Below, one piece after another: positions 40,323-51,960 of a stretch of DNA of 64,000 nucleotides. Under the pieces are notes generated by a model. That model ran no database searches. It was given only the letters and a program-made list of their open reading frames with translations, and was not told where the DNA came from. Every line of letters starts with the position of its first letter. The first letter of the stretch is position 1. The translations under genes were made by a program, and so were the position numbers. This DNA is from Channallabes apus. Its lineage: Eukaryota; Chordata; Actinopteri; Siluriformes; Clariidae. The stretch spans positions 13,417,206 through 13,481,205 of the forward strand of contig CM060105.1 in assembly GCA_030522415.1 (NCBI GenBank), in the 5' to 3' direction.

Positions 40323-41937
40323 GTACCTGTTCCAAAGAAACCACATCCTGCTTCTGTCAATGACTATCGCCCTGTAGCCCTCACCTCAGTAGTGATGAAG
40401 TGCTTTGAACGCCTCATCAGAGACTTCATCATTTCTTCACTACCCGACACACTGGACCCACTACAGTTTGCATACCGTCAGAACCGCTCCACAGACGATG
40501 CAATCTCTCATCTCCTCCACACATCACTCACTCACCTGGACACTAGGAAAGGGAATTATGTTAAAATGCTCTTCATCGACTACAGCTCTGCTTTTAACAC
40601 CATAATTCCCTCCACACTCACCACCAAGCTGGAGCACCTGGGACTGAGCTCATCTATATGTCAGTGGATCTCCAATTTTCTGACTGGCAGACCACAGGCA
40701 GTAAGGATGGGCGGACATGTCTCAGCTACACTCACTCTCAGCACTGGAGCCCCCCAGGGTTGTGTTCTGAGCCCCCTGCTGTACTCTTTGTACACCCACG
40801 ACTGCGTGGCCACTACCAACTCCACCTCCATCATCAAGTTTGCTGACGACACCGTCGTGGTCGGACTGATCACCAACAATGATGAGTCGGACTACCTAGA
40901 GGAGATTGGAAATCTGGAGAACTGGTGCCAGAGGAACAATCTCCTGCTGAACGTCAGTAAGACAAAGGAGCTGATAGTGGACTTTAGTACAAAGCAGGAG
41001 AGGAACTACCAGACCCCCGTCATCAACAGGAGCCCAGTGGAGAGAGTGGACAGCTTCAGATACCTCGGTGTTCACATCACGCAGGACCTGTCATGGTCCT
41101 GTCACATCAACACCGTGGTGAAAAAAGCCCGGCAGCGTCTCTACCACCTCAGACGCTTGAGAGACTTTAGACTGCCCTCCAAGGTGCTCAGGAACTTCTA
41201 CTCCTGCACCATAGAGAGCATCCTGACGGGAAACATCTCGACCTGGTTCGGGAACAGCACCATGCAGGACAGACGAGCTCTACAGAGGGTGGTGCGATCA
41301 GCCGAGCGCATCATCCGCACTGAGCTCCCTGACCTACACTCCATCTACATCAAGCGGTGCTGGACTAAGGCCAGGAAGATCATGAAGGACCTCAGTCACC
41401 CCAGTAATGGACTGTTCTCTTTGTTGCGGCCTGGGAAGAGATTCCGCTCCCTAAAGGCCAACACAGAGAGACTGAGGAGGAGCTTCTTCCCGCAGGCGAT
41501 AAGGTCTCTCAATCACAATCACACCTCCACACAGGACTAATAACATCTTTTAAGCTCACAACACTGACTGGACAATCATGGACACATTCATACACACTTG
41601 CACTAAATACTCATACATCTGGACAATTGCACATGTCACCTTTCATGCATATTTGCACAACCACCGACACTTTAATTCTATATACATATATTCTCTACCC
41701 TATATTCTATATTTTTGCAATATTTTATTATGCCCTTATTGCACAGTTAATTTTACTAGTTAAAATTATTTCTTCAGTATTTCCTTTTTATTGATTATTT
41801 ATTTTACGCACAAGCTTTTATTTTCTTTTTTTTAAGGTCACTGGCGGTCGTATAAAGCATTTCACTGCATATTATACTGTGTATGATTGTGTATGTGACC
41901 AATAAACTTTGAATTTGAATTTGAATAAACTGACCCC
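40323..41937 (+). mobile_element. Rex1-like LINE (jockey/CR1 group), 5'-truncated
   Basis: Starts abruptly within an RT domain ([20 protein letters not shown]) and ends in AATAAACTTTGAATTTGAAT. The 3' tail matches that of the retroposon at 5210-6437. On both sides the Gypsy-3 integrase C terminus can be read (EGGQF on one side, TIYMIVPV on the other), so this is a later insertion. The type of 5' truncation is normal for LINE copies. Confidence 0.9.
40392..41540 (+). CDS. Rex1-like LINE reverse transcriptase, truncated but open
   Basis: 382 codons from the first ATG; the reading is open from 40323. RT motifs: [16 protein letters not shown] with the first catalytic Asp, [18 protein letters not shown], and FADD at residues 150-153, both Asp intact. 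The C-terminal part ([56 protein letters not shown]) is the conserved end of this LINE group. The endonuclease is missing through 5' truncation, so the copy cannot move itself. The lack of stops indicates a young insertion. No promoter of its own is visible. Confidence 0.9.
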   Translation: MMKCFERLIRDFIISSLPDTLDPLQFAYRQNRSTDDAISHLLHTSLTHLDTRKGNYVKMLFIDYSSAFNTIIPSTLTTKLEHLGLSSSICQWISNFLTGRPQAVRMGGHVSATLTLSTGAPQGCVLSPLLYSLYTHDCVATTNSTSIIKFADDTVVVGLITNNDESDYLEEIGNLENWCQRNNLLLNVSKTKELIVDFSTKQERNYQTPVINRSPVERVDSFRYLGVHITQDLSWSCHINTVVKKARQRLYHLRRLRDFRLPSKVLRNFYSCTIESILTGNISTWFGNSTMQDRRALQRVVRSAERIIRTELPDLHSIYIKRCWTKARKIMKDLSHPSNGLFSLLRPGKRFRSLKANTERLRRSFFPQAIRSLNHNHTSTQD

Positions 41938-43391
41938 CCTTCTCTGGGTGCCCTCAAAACACGATGAACCACCGAGTTCCACAGGTCTTGGATTTTGTGA
42001 CGGCCCCGTGCAGTAAAATCCAACTACACCAACTGCCCCTCCCTCAATGGCTCACCTCGCACCTGCTGATCGTGGTTTTGCTTTCTGCGAGTTGCAGCAA
42101 GCCTCAACCGTTCCTGGGCCCACTCAAATGCCATTTGCAAATGAGTCTGGTGCTCCAGAATCCATTCATGAGCAGGGCCCGCCACTGGCTCCTGAATTCT
42201 CCCCAACAGAAAATCCACTGGCAACCGAGCCTCTCGACCAAACATTAAATAGAATGGAGACTCACCGGTAGACTGATTGGGCGTGGTATTATAACTGAAC
42301 AGAACTTGTGGCAAACAAGAAGCCCAGTCCCTCTTCTTAGATACTGGTAAGGCACGCAACAAATTGTGAAGTGTTCGATTAAAACGCTCACATTGACCAG
42401 TACCAGCTGGATGATGTGGCGTTGTGCGGGACTTCTGAATCCCATAAATCCTGCAAAGTTGCTGGATAAGGAGACTCTCAAAATTGCCGCCCTGGTCAGA
42501 GTGAATTCGTGGAGGGACACCAAACTTACAAAACCACTCCACTACTAGCACCTGAGCAACGGTAGTGGCCTGTTGGTCACGAGTTGGAATAGCTAAAGTA
42601 TACTTACTGAAAACGTCCGTCATGACAAGAACATTTTCCAGATCATTCCGATTTGGCTCCAACACAGTAAAATCGATGGCCAAAATTTCATTAGGCTGTG
42701 ATGCCAAAAGATGCCCCATAAAACTGTGAACAGTAGGATAACAGTCCTTGGAAACTTGGCAACGCTCACATGCCTTACACCATTCAGCTACCTCTACCGA
42801 CATACCGGGCCAATAGCACCGCTGTCGTAGGAGAGCCAATGTCCGCTCAACACCCTGATGGCCATGCTCATGATGCAAAGCTGTCAGAACCTCCTGCTTT
42901 AACACCTGTGGCAACAGAAGCTGGTCAAAAGATTCACCCCCACTAGTATGAAAGACATGCCGATAAACAATACCATCTTTCTCTACCAAGCGATCCCACT
43001 GCCGTAAAAGTACCAAGGCTGGCTGCGATAACCGCTTACGCTCTTCAACATTAGGTCGCTGATTCCGTCTCCAGAACACAAGGGTCTCTTGGAGCACTGG
43101 ATCAGCCTCCTGTAGGGCCCGCAAATCAGCTGTCTGACGAGGCAGTGCGTTCACAACGGCTAAAGATGCCGTGGCCACCTCCGACGGTGGAACATATTGA
43201 AAGGACACCGGAAGTGGCGTACCAGGAACCAGAGCCTCCACTGATGAACCTGAGTGAAGTTGCCGTGACAAAGCATCTGCATTGCGGTTGCTTTTACCTG
43301 AACGATACCGGAGCTCGAAACTAAAAGATGCAAGCTGAGCTGCCCAACGCTGCTCAGTAGCACCCAGCTTAGCAGAATTTAAATGACTCAA
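41938..43391 (-). pseudogene. Gypsy-3 integrase
   Basis: The open frame 43391-42024 (455 codons from its first ATG) begins at the end of RNase H (RYRSGKSNRNADALSRQ). It holds the zinc domain (HHEHGHQGVERTL, CKACERCQVSK) and the core: Asp in ILAIDFTVLEP, Asp in HSDQGGNFES and Glu in TGQCERFNRTLH. The region YNTTPNQSTGESPFYLMFGR follows. The frame stops at 42024 in GQLV-stop. The C-terminal module LDFTARGRHKIQDLWNSVVH continues to the LINE at 41938. The catalytic core is complete; the protein is ended early by a stop and a LINE. Confidence 0.9.
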
Positions 43392-44293
43392 GGGGTTATT
43401 ATCGGTTTAGACCAGGCAGCGTTGACCAAGGAGGTAGTCCCAAAACTTTTCAGTCATAGCCCATTTCAATGCCAAAAACTCCAACTTCATAGAACTGTAA
43501 TTTTGCATATTAAGCTCGTTGGGCTTGAGGCCCCAACTGGCATAAGCTATTGGCCTTAGCTTTCCCTCTTGCTCCTGGGAAAGAACCGCTCCCAGGCCAG
43601 AATGACTTGCATCTACCTCTAAAACAAAAGGTAATTAAAAGTTGGCATATGCTAATACAGGTGCAGTTGTAAGCTTAGTTTTTAACGCCTCAAACTGGCA
43701 TTACACTCTGCTGTCCATGACTCAATAGCACAGGATCTCTGCTTGTTCTTAGATCCAACACCACCCAAATCTGCCACCAGCCTATGTAAAGGAGCTGCCA
43801 ACTTTGCAAAACCATCTATAAAGCGTCTGTAATAGCTAGCAAACCCAAGAAATGATCGCAGCTCTGAGACAGTAGAAGGAGGTCGCCAGTCGGCTACCAC
43901 CTGAATTTTTCCTGGGTCAGTGGATACACCCTGGTCAGAGATCACATGACCCAAGTACTGCACCACCCGTTGGAAAAACGCACATTTGGAAAGTTTGACC
44001 TTGAGGCCCTCATGCTGCAGCCGGCCCAGCGCCACCTCAAGTCTCTGCAGGTGCTGTTCTACAGTGGAAGAAAACACAATGATATCATCCAGATACAGCA
44101 ACAAAGACTGACACTGCTGGTCACCAAATATCCGCTGCATTAATCTCTGAAAGGTACTGGGAGCATTACAGAGGCCAAAAGGCATACGATGCCATTCAAA
44201 CAATCCAAGTGGCGTACAAAAGGCAGTCTTGGAACGATCTTTTTCAGTGACCGAGACCTGGTTGTACCCACTGGCCAAATCCATGGTGGAGAA
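43392..44293 (-). pseudogene. Gypsy-3 RT second half and RNase H
   Basis: After an in-frame TGA (44294-44296, where a Trp is expected before FSTMDLASGY) the RT continues: AFCTPLGLFEWHRMPFGLCN and LLLYLDDIIVFSS with both Asp, then LGFASYYRRFIDGFAKL. The frame shifts near 43690. RNase H follows with LPFVLEVDASHSGLGAVLSQ and TDNNPLSHL, broken by TAA codons near 43634 and 43410. Several lesions make it inactive. Confidence 0.88.
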
Positions 44294-45600
44294 TCAACAT
44301 GCTCCAGTCATAGCATCCAAAGACTCCTCAATACGGGGCAAAGGAAATGCGTCTTTCCTGGTCTTGGCGTTCAACTGACAATAATCAACACACATCCGCA
44401 AGGTACCATCCTTCTTTCGAGCAAGGACGATAGGAGAGGCATAGGGGCTACTGCTCTCTCGAATGACCTGTGCCGCTAACAACTGATTAATATGTTCTTT
44501 CACTATCTCATACTCCGATGGAGGAATACGCCTATAGCGTTGCTTGACAGGAACGTCATCCAAGAGTGGGATGTCGTGCGCCACCAGAGTAGTACAGCCA
44601 ATGTCCATCTCATGAACAGAGAAAACAGAGCTGTACTTATGAAGAAGAGACCTCACTTGATTCTGGGCTGGTGCAGACAACAAGGACAAATCCAAGGCCT
44701 CTATCTGACTCCAAACTGTAGGAACAGCAGACTGCGAATTCACAGTCACATTACAGGCTGGAACCTCTGTGATACCAGCCGGCAGACTAACAACATGAAC
44801 TGGATGGAGGGTACCTACCATCACACACGGATACAGCACCACCTCCGTAGAACTCACGTTAACCACAGGTACATAAACTGTACCTCTCGTCACCTGTACT
44901 ATGGCAGGAGATGCCAAAAGTCCAGCCGGCAAACCGGAATCCGGTGGCTCAAATAGCACAGTACAACCAGAGTACTGGTCAGAGCAGGTGGCCGCTACCA
45001 GCTTCATAGCGCCAGCTGGAATCCGACAAGTCCTCCTACCTTGAACCCGTACTCTACCCGAAAGCTCATGAGTAGACGAAGCACTAGACTCATGACACTG
45101 CTGCAGTGCCTGTATGACAAATACTGAAACTTCTGAAACAGAGGGCGAGTCAAATAAAGCCAGACCATGCTCTACAAAAAGCTCTTTATAGCACCGACGG
45201 ATGATGTTCATCCCCAAAACACCAGGCACTTGAGGCTGGCTACCACCGGGAGGGTCCTTAACCACTAGCACTCCGCAGTGCGGCATTATCTTACCACACA
45301 GCTCTGCGTCCAATTCCAAATAACCAATATAAGGAATGGCTAACCTGTTAGCAGCCCTAAGCTGCAGCCAATGGCAGGACTGGAGACACTCCTGACCCCA
45401 CGGCTGGATATTGTCCAGAAATAAACTCTCAGTAATTGTGGACACCATTGAACCGGTGTCTAGCAAGCACGATACTTTAACTCCACCCAAGATTATATCA
45501 AGGTGTGGACAGGATGACACCAAGGCAGAAGTACCGCCTAAACTCCTAGGGGCGGCCCGTGAGCCAGTAAAATACCCCCCCGAACTGTGGCTATGCAGCG
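44294..45600 (-). pseudogene. Gypsy-3 protease and RT first half
   Basis: Read on the minus strand, -1 relative to gag and open across the gag stop. Protease DTGS stands in VKVSCLLDTGSMVSTI. A long linker follows, then the RT start: LLHKYSSVFSVHEMDIG, PVKQRYRRIPPSEYEIVKEH, SSSPYASPIVLARKKDGTLR and MCVDYCQLNAKTRKDAFPLP. It ends at a TGA at 44294-44296 in LDAMTGAC-stop. In intact relatives a Trp stands there, so one base change (TGG to TGA) explains the stop. Confidence 0.9.
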
Positions 45601-45609
45601 CGGTGGGTG

Positions 45610-46692
45610 CTAGTTTTCCGGCGCTGGACGAGACTGCCTGTCAGATGTGGTAGGAACATGGGACGAGTAAGACCGAGGGGGAGCACGCACCCCATCACAC
45701 TCCCGTGCAAAGTGACCAGGCTGTTGACAACGCCTGCACATAAGACCTCCACGAGGAGAACGGCTACGCTGCGAAGGCTGTAACCGAGAAATGCTACGAG
45801 CAAGCTGCTGCAACTGCTCTTGCTGACTTTTTAATTGCTCCTGCTGACATTTCAACAACTCCTTTAGCTCATCCATCTCTGCAGGAGGAGCATGGGCCAC
45901 ACTACTAGGTCTATTCTGAATCCCATACTGAAAACCTAAGGCTGATGGAACAGAATGACTGCGACCTCTCGCAGCGCTAGGAAGACCCTCCTGTTCCCAC
46001 CGAATTGCCTCACCTCTAATCTCCAGTAGAGTAGCACGGGGCTGTCTGCGCACCATCTGCTTCAACTCACGACGCAAAGCACCGTCAAGAACATGCTCCA
46101 CGAATTGATCCCTCAACAGGACATCAGCATTGGACATAGCGATCGGAGCACACTGTTTTACTCTCCCCATAAGGCTCATTAAGGCTAATGAAAACTCCTG
46201 CAAGGTTTCTCCCTCTAGCTGACGCCTAGAAAAGAAGGCCTCCTGCAACGCTACATATGACTCGGAACACCCATAGAGCTCTTGCAGTATTGAAATAACC
46301 TTCTCTGGATCCTCTCTATCGACAGTGGAACGATACTTTATCTCGTCACGAGCTTCCCCCTCTAGGTGATCGAACAGGAAAAATGCTTGCTCTCTAGCGG
46401 ACAAATGGCGAGTCCTCATACAAGCTCGTACCTCCTCAAGCCATTCATCTAACCCAACACCACATTTCCCCCTAAACATAGGACACCGCCGATCCCGAGG
46501 TACGAAAATTAATCGCTCGGTCACAGGAACACCAGGAATCGAAGAGACATTACCTGTTGGAGGCTGGGATTGCGAAGTGGAAGGCACAACATTGGCGTCT
46601 GAAGTGGCAGTAGCTCGCTCCTGGCGGAGCTGTTCATTGTCAGCTCTCAACTGGGCAACCAAAGTCCTCAGCTCCTGCAATTCGTCCTCCAT
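45610..46692 (-). CDS. Gypsy-3 Gag
   Basis: 360 codons, uninterrupted. It has an N-terminal coiled coil (MEDELQELRTLVAQLRADNE), and a gag domain at residues about 75-215 (CPMFRGKCGVGLDEWLEEVR, FLFDHLEGEARDEIKYR, FFSRRQLEGETLQEFSLALM) that resembles the PNMA/ARC-like capsid fold in order of motifs. A Gln-rich helix (EELLK, QQEQLKSQQEQLQQ) and one CCHC knuckle (CRRCQQPGHFAREC) follow near residue 320. It would form particles. It stays open although pol is dead, which may be chance or recent loss of pol. Confidence 0.88.
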   Translation of the reverse strand: MEDELQELRTLVAQLRADNEQLRQERATATSDANVVPSTSQSQPPTGNVSSIPGVPVTERLIFVPRDRRCPMFRGKCGVGLDEWLEEVRACMRTRHLSAREQAFFLFDHLEGEARDEIKYRSTVDREDPEKVISILQELYGCSESYVALQEAFFSRRQLEGETLQEFSLALMSLMGRVKQCAPIAMSNADVLLRDQFVEHVLDGALRRELKQMVRRQPRATLLEIRGEAIRWEQEGLPSAARGRSHSVPSALGFQYGIQNRPSSVAHAPPAEMDELKELLKCQQEQLKSQQEQLQQLARSISRLQPSQRSRSPRGGLMCRRCQQPGHFARECDGVRAPPRSYSSHVPTTSDRQSRPAPEN

Positions 46693-46900
46693 GACGAAAT
46701 CGAATTTCCAATCGAAATTTAAGGCTCTGACAGACCACCCACAAAAGGGAAAAAAAATCTCACCCCACTAATGAGAGGTCCGCTGCAGAACACTGCTGCT
46801 TTGCCTTACACTGAAATACACTAAAAAAAAGGAAATTACCAAATACAGCACGAGAGAAAAAAACAAATATGAGCGAACCACACCTTCGCTTAAAACAGTG

Positions 46901-46918
46901 ATCCTGCCGATTACGCCA
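46901..46918 (-). promoter_or_regulatory. Gypsy-3 primer-binding site, tRNA-Ser type
   Basis: Three bases inside the 5' LTR the minus strand reads TGGCGTAATCGGCAGGAT. From knowledge of vertebrate tRNA-Ser 3' ends (CCTGCCGACTACG plus CCA) this is complementary over 17 of 18 bases. Confidence 0.7.
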
Positions 46919-46921
46919 GAT

Positions 46922-48173
46922 TGTGGCGAGCGCTAGGGGGGCGCTGGCTCGCTTGAGCTCCGCCGCCCCACTACTGTTAACGATGGTAGCCAATTACGCC
47001 ACCTTGGGAATTGCACCCAAGGAAATAAAACAAAACCCTAATTATTAAACTAACTAAGGCACCCAGGTACGTTCACCAGAGATGCAAGAGGCGTGGATTT
47101 CGTACATAAATGTTTATTCTCTTACAAAAAATACACAATGTCACAGTTCAACAATTAGATATAATAAATAATTTTTATTTGACATCAGAAATATGCAGTA
47201 CTAAAAATTATAAAAATATACCATCCTTTTTGTTTGTGCTGGAGCTAACCAATAGGTGGCAGACTATGAGAGACAGGGAGGGGATGAATATCCCAGCCAG
47301 AGTCACCCCAAACACACGTGAATCACATCCATGCACTATTCACTGTGACAATCGACATAGAAGTGACCAACACGCACACAAAGAAGGAAACCAACCCCAA
47401 CATGTCACACTGCCACCACCTTCAGCTCACAGCTCTACGAAATAGACATATTAAAAAAAAGGGGCGAAAGATAAGACAGACGAATTAAAATTTTTTTACA
47501 AATTCAAAATCAAAAGACATAATCTGTCTTTACAAATTCAAAGACAGATGGCATACACAGCAGCAAAGTACCCCGCCAATAAATCAGCCATGCAACACAA
47601 CAGTGAAGCAATTATATTGCAGCTGATCTGGATGCTGAATTAACAACCCCCAACAAGCCCGGTACAACCAGGAAGTACAGGGAACGAGCCACTTACCGAC
47701 TCGAGTCGGGCAATGTTACAGAACCCACCCATTGAGGGGAAAACTGAGACGGAAGCGGAAGTCAGACGCGCAGCGAAACAACGTGCACGTTACACACAGG
47801 AGAGTCCACAGAAAATGACTTGCATGAAAGTGACAGTCAGACGCACCATAAAACAGCGCGCGCACTCTACAAACAGAGCTGGTAGAGAAATACCCCACTG
47901 TTAACGAGTCCAGAGGAAACCTGTGGCAAGACCGGAAGTCAGGTACACGACTGAAAGGAGGCGGGTGCGCTACATGAACGGCTGTCCCGTTACCTTTATA
48001 ACAGCTCATAGGCAAGCAGATTGGCTAGTGTCTGGAGTGAGCACAAACACAAACCAGGTGAACCGGACGTCCCCCAACTAAGAGTGTGGCAGTATATAAC
48101 CATACAAAAGTCATAAATAAGACACCCACATAAATATAACTGCCATGATGAGACCACAGATCATCCTGCTACA
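46922..48173 (-). repeat. Gypsy-3 5' LTR
   Basis: 1252 bp. It carries an extra segment near 47497-47535 (a second TACAAATTCAAA-type block) relative to the other LTR, which explains most of the length difference. Confidence 0.9.
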
Positions 48174-48191
48174 CTTTCAAGGCTACACTCG

Positions 48192-48386
48192 ATGCTGCGT
48201 AAAACACTATGGGAACCATTTTGTCGCATTGCCGGTCGTGAAGCATGCTGTGAAAACACGCCAAAGTTTTTGGCTATATATAACCTCGACCAAGTGACGT
48301 CATCTGATCAGATGCAGGTGGAGGCCATAAATACAGGTGAGCCGGCAACAAACCTCAGATCATTTGTCTTCAAAGCCTTGTTGTGA
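48192..48386 (+). other. Terminal repeat of DIRS with a short ORF
   Basis: A 64-codon frame (TLWEPFCRIAGREACCENTP) lies in the left terminal repeat. The inverted right repeat (52177-52380, minus strand) keeps the same frame with few changes. The sequence is also rich in palindromic text, so coding is unproven. Confidence 0.4.
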
Positions 48387-48977
48387 GCGTGTTTGTGTTT
48401 AAACCAGCAAAATAAGAAGGTGTTTAACTCACGAGTTTAAACTAGATATCCCTCTGTGTGTGATAATCCATATCGGAGTGCGATCTCTATACTGCTTCGA
48501 CTAGTGCTGCGCGCGCCGCGCATTCCTGGCTTAAAACTCGTGCATCTGACAGAGCTGCGGCAGACAGAGGTAAGCCCCCTTTCTTCCGCGTTCTCATCAC
48601 GAGGATTCCTCTCTTGCTTAGCGGAGATGAAAATAGCCTTAAGCACTTAAAAAAAAAAATAAAAAAAAAACCAGTAGACGGCAGCTTCTGCCGGGTGGCC
48701 GGGGGGGCGGAGCCTCAACGACGCTCTCCCCCACCTCTTAGCTCTCTCCATATGAGTTAACCCTTTCATGGAGTAAGCTGTATTCATCCCTTGTTTTTCC
48801 TGCCATCGACTTATTTATTTATTTAAATACAGTTGATGTGGAAACGCGGGGTTATATGATGACGCCCAGATAGTAGAGACGCTTCACAGGCTATCTCTCT
48901 CCTGGGACATCATCCTCCCTGGTAAGCTTATACTTCCTTTCTAGCTGTGTAGACTTTTATCTTCCCTGGAGGGAAAA

Positions 48978-49450
48978 GCTTTTCAGGCAGCAGGTCAGCT
49001 TGGTGCACCACTGCACACCAGGGCGGTTTTGCAAGCCTACCAGGCTGACCTGCTGAGAGACTTGAGTACTGGCGGGGCTCTTCAAGATAAGGCATATTGG
49101 AATTATGTGGAGCTGCAGACTTGTCTCTTTCGTGCAAGAAAGCAGACGGCTCGTGTTATCGGCCGTTTTATGGCTGCTACGGTTTTCGCAGAAGGCACCT
49201 ATGGCTAAATCTCAGGTGCATCAAGGATAGAATTGTGCATTTCTCCTTAATGCCCCTATCTCGCCTTCCGGCCTGTTTAGCGATCTCATTGACTCAGCCG
49301 CCACTAGGTTCTGGGGCGAAGTTATACGAACAAGCTTTTGGGAAATTCCCTCCCCGCCATGCTGAAGAGTCGGGATTGTCGGGCACCCAGTCTCGACCGG
49401 ATCTGACTCTTGTGAGGCGTAAACACAAGGAGTGTGGTTTTTTTTTTTGA
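48978..49450 (+). pseudogene. DIRS Gag fragment
   Basis: GQLGAPLHTRAVLQAYQADL, LLRDLSTGGALQDKAYWNYV and, after a frame change, TARVIGRFMAATV and HLWLNL match the order of the DIRS Gag core (AAGQ...ALHTMAVLQ...LALRATK...RHLWLN-type). Two or more frameshifts and stops break it. The AT microsatellite at 49539-49628 follows. Confidence 0.6.
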
Positions 49451-49538
49451 CCCGGGCACCTCCTCGTAAAAATTGGGGTGGGCCGCGTTTCATTATCTGC
49501 CCCAGGAGGTCAGACAGATTAAAAAAAATTATAATAAA

Positions 49539-49556
49539 TAAATAAATAAATAAATA

Positions 49557-49628
<72 letters not shown>
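49539..49628. repeat. AAAT and AT microsatellite inside the DIRS element
   Basis: Six AAAT units followed by about 34 AT units. Confidence 0.95.
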
Positions 49629-49631
<3 letters not shown>

Positions 49632-50183
49632 AAATTAAATAAATGGGGGTGGCCCCCCAATAGGGAGAGGCACCCAGAATTCCTTTCAAACGAATAAGTG
49701 TTCTCCCTGGCACCCCCAAGAGGTCGGTGTTCTTGCTCCGCCACCACTGGTGTTTCGGGCAACACCAGTCTCCAATAGGCTGTTAGTTCTTCGGTCTTTC
49801 CTGCCATGTTTCAGGATGCCGAACATCTAACACCCCCCCTCCCCCGTTTAACCAAGCCGCCAAAACTTTTGCCCTTTTCTGAGAAACTGGCAGCGTGGAA
49901 GCTACTGCCAAGTATATCTCCTTCAGTACTAAGCACTGGAGAGAGGAACTACAGGATTCAGTTCTCACTTCACCCTCTGTGTTTTCAATGGCGTGGTCTC
50001 CACTTCCATGAAACCAGAAAGTGCGCATCTGCTGACAAGCTGCCGGGGAAGGGGGCCATGGAACATGTTCCCCCACCAGACAGTGAGTCAGGCTATTACA
50101 GTTGGTATTCTTGGTTCCCAAGAGGAACGGGGGCTGCGTCCAATTATTCAGATTCTGCGGGCTCTCCCGCTATCTGAAAATCA

Positions 50184-50370
50184 ATGAATACAGTTCAAAT
50201 GTTGACTGTCAAGGTGATTGCTCTCAACCCTACCAAGCGATTGATTTCTGACAATCGATTTAAGGATGCTTACTTTCATACAGAAATGTTGCCACAACAC
50301 AGGAAGATCCTGAGGTTCGCTTTCGGGGGCGAAGCTTACCAGTACTGGGTCCATCCATTGGTCTAGCTCA
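50184..50370 (+). pseudogene. DIRS reverse transcriptase fragment
   Basis: VQMLTVKVIALNPTKRLISD, then NRFKDAYFHTEMLPQHRKIL and RFAFGGEAYQYWVHPL. The KDAYFH and PQHRKxLRFAF strings are typical of DIRS-group RT. The segment with the later catalytic Asp pair is not recognisable, so this is a dead fragment of an RNA-dependent DNA polymerase. Confidence 0.75.
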
Positions 50371-50855
50371 CCCGCACACATACAAAATGCACGGATTTAG
50401 CCCTGGTTCTTACGGGAGTCCCAGGGCATCCAGTGGCTAGTGCTTTGACATCAGCATGTCGTCTTAGCTCATCTCCGTTCTCAGGACTGGGACCTGACAC
50501 CACGAAAGCGTGCTCTTTCCTGTTCAGAGGACAACACATTGGGTGCCATATGGGATTCGGTCGTAAGCGGGCACAGCTGTCTCCCACTCGTGTCGAACCC
50601 ATTCTCAACACCCTCAAGGAAAACAAGCTAGACCAGAAAGTGACCATCACTTTCAGACATCCTAGCTCTCATGGCAGCTGTATCCACGGTGACACCTTTG
50701 GGCCTTCTGCACATGAGAGCATTCCAAGTTTTGGCTAAGAACCAGGGGATTTCACTAGGGCCAATCCCCAATATGGGTTACGTGCCAGGTGCTTCGTACC
50801 CTTACTACGTGGTTCAGACCCCGGTGTCTACTCTGGGTCCCACTCTAAGTTCATC

Positions 50856-51340
50856 TTGTCGTCGCTGAGGCTAACGACAGATACTTCCCTCACAGGCTGG
50901 GGTGCGGTCTCAGATGACCGTCCAGCCCAAGGGAGCTGGAGAGGCTATCTTCTCGCATGGCACATCAATTGCCTCCAGATGATTGCTCTATTTCTGGCCC
51001 TAAAGCACTCTCTTCAGCAGTTGAGAGGCTGCCATGTCCTAGTGCGGTGGACAACACTATGGCAAGTCTCATATATTATCGCCAGAGCGGACTGTGCTCG
51101 CGCCGCTAACAGCTAGCGCACCAGGTTCCTGTCCCTCAGGGCGATTTACATTGCAGCATGGATGCGGGAGCAGTAGTACTGTCCAGTCTATCTCTGACAC
51201 ACGGGGAATGGGAACCCCACTCCGAAGTAGTCAGGGAGAGATTTTCATGTAGCAAGGCGGACCCCTTGCCTTCCAAGATATGCTTCGCCTTTTACTGCTC
51301 TTCTGATTTACGTCCACCGCATCAGCTAGTGGCGTAGGTC
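50856..51340 (+). pseudogene. DIRS RNase H-like fragment
   Basis: LRLTTDTSLTGWGAVSDDRP followed by SWRGYLLAWHINCLQMIALF and LALKHSLQQLRGCHVLVRW matches the DASLTGWGA and HIN.LE-type blocks of DIRS RNase H. It continues to a broken QADPLS-like end near 51250-51330. Stops interrupt it at several places. Confidence 0.7.
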
Positions 51341-51354
51341 AGAGCAGCTTCTAC

Positions 51355-51960
51355 ATGTTTTGGATGAGAGATGCTATTGCCCTCTCCTATGAGGCACATG
51401 GGCTCACTTTGCCTCTAGGAATCAGGGCTCTTTCAACCATGGGGATTGCCTCATCTATTGCATTAGCAAGAGGTATTCCCCTGCAGCAAGTATCTGCTAA
51501 GCAGGTAAACCCAGTCCACTGCCAAAATGTTTCAGTGCTGGAGCTTCTGCAGGAAAAGCTTGTCCTTGGGCTTGTGCCCTAGTACCCTCAGGATGTTCTT
51601 AGCTGCATTGTTTGAAGCCTTCTGTCCTCCGCCTTTTACAGCTTCGGAGCAGGAGAAACTTCACTTACTGTCCAGTATGTGCTCTTCAGATTCACGTCCA
51701 CCACATCAGCTAGTGGCGTTAGTCAGAGCGCCACTATTCTGGGTGAGAGATGCATATTGCCCTCTCCTATGAGGCGCGTGGGTTCACTTCGCCTCTGGGA
51801 AGCAGGGCTCACCCAACCAGGGTGATCGTCCCAGTCTCACCAGCAGGAGGTATCCTCTGCAGTAATTGTGTGGCGCGAAGGTTTGGTCCTCCCCGCACAC
51901 ATTTCTTACACTTATAATCTGGATGTTCATGCTACTCCGGGCTCACTCTCCTCGAGTTAG
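51355..51960 (+). pseudogene. DIRS tyrosine recombinase fragment
   Basis: Short frames give FCRKSLSLGLCPSTLRMFLA (the N-terminal core-binding stretch) and fragments of the catalytic part near 51690-51950, some present twice (TTCTGATTTACGTCCACCGC at 51301 and CAGATTCACGTCCACCACAT at 51688 are related). The catalytic Arg/His/Tyr cannot be placed with certainty. In DIRS elements this enzyme joins the circular DNA into the genome. Confidence 0.5.

Larger units (their letters stand above)
38522..48173 (-). mobile_element. Gypsy-3: Ty3/Gypsy element with tRNA-Ser-type primer site, mutated
   Basis: LTRs of 1218 and 1252 bp (TGTAGCAGG...CGCCACA on the minus strand) enclose gag and pol. A LINE (40323-41937) interrupts the end of the integrase. 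The two LTRs differ at many single sites and by indels, so it is clearly older than Gypsy-2. No perfect 5-bp duplication is seen at its ends. Gag is of a different type from the chromodomain elements, and no chromodomain is present. Confidence 0.92.

Noticed and set aside
49519..49807. Minus-strand frames with Ile-Tyr runs
   Set aside because: Translation of the AT microsatellite inside the DIRS element.
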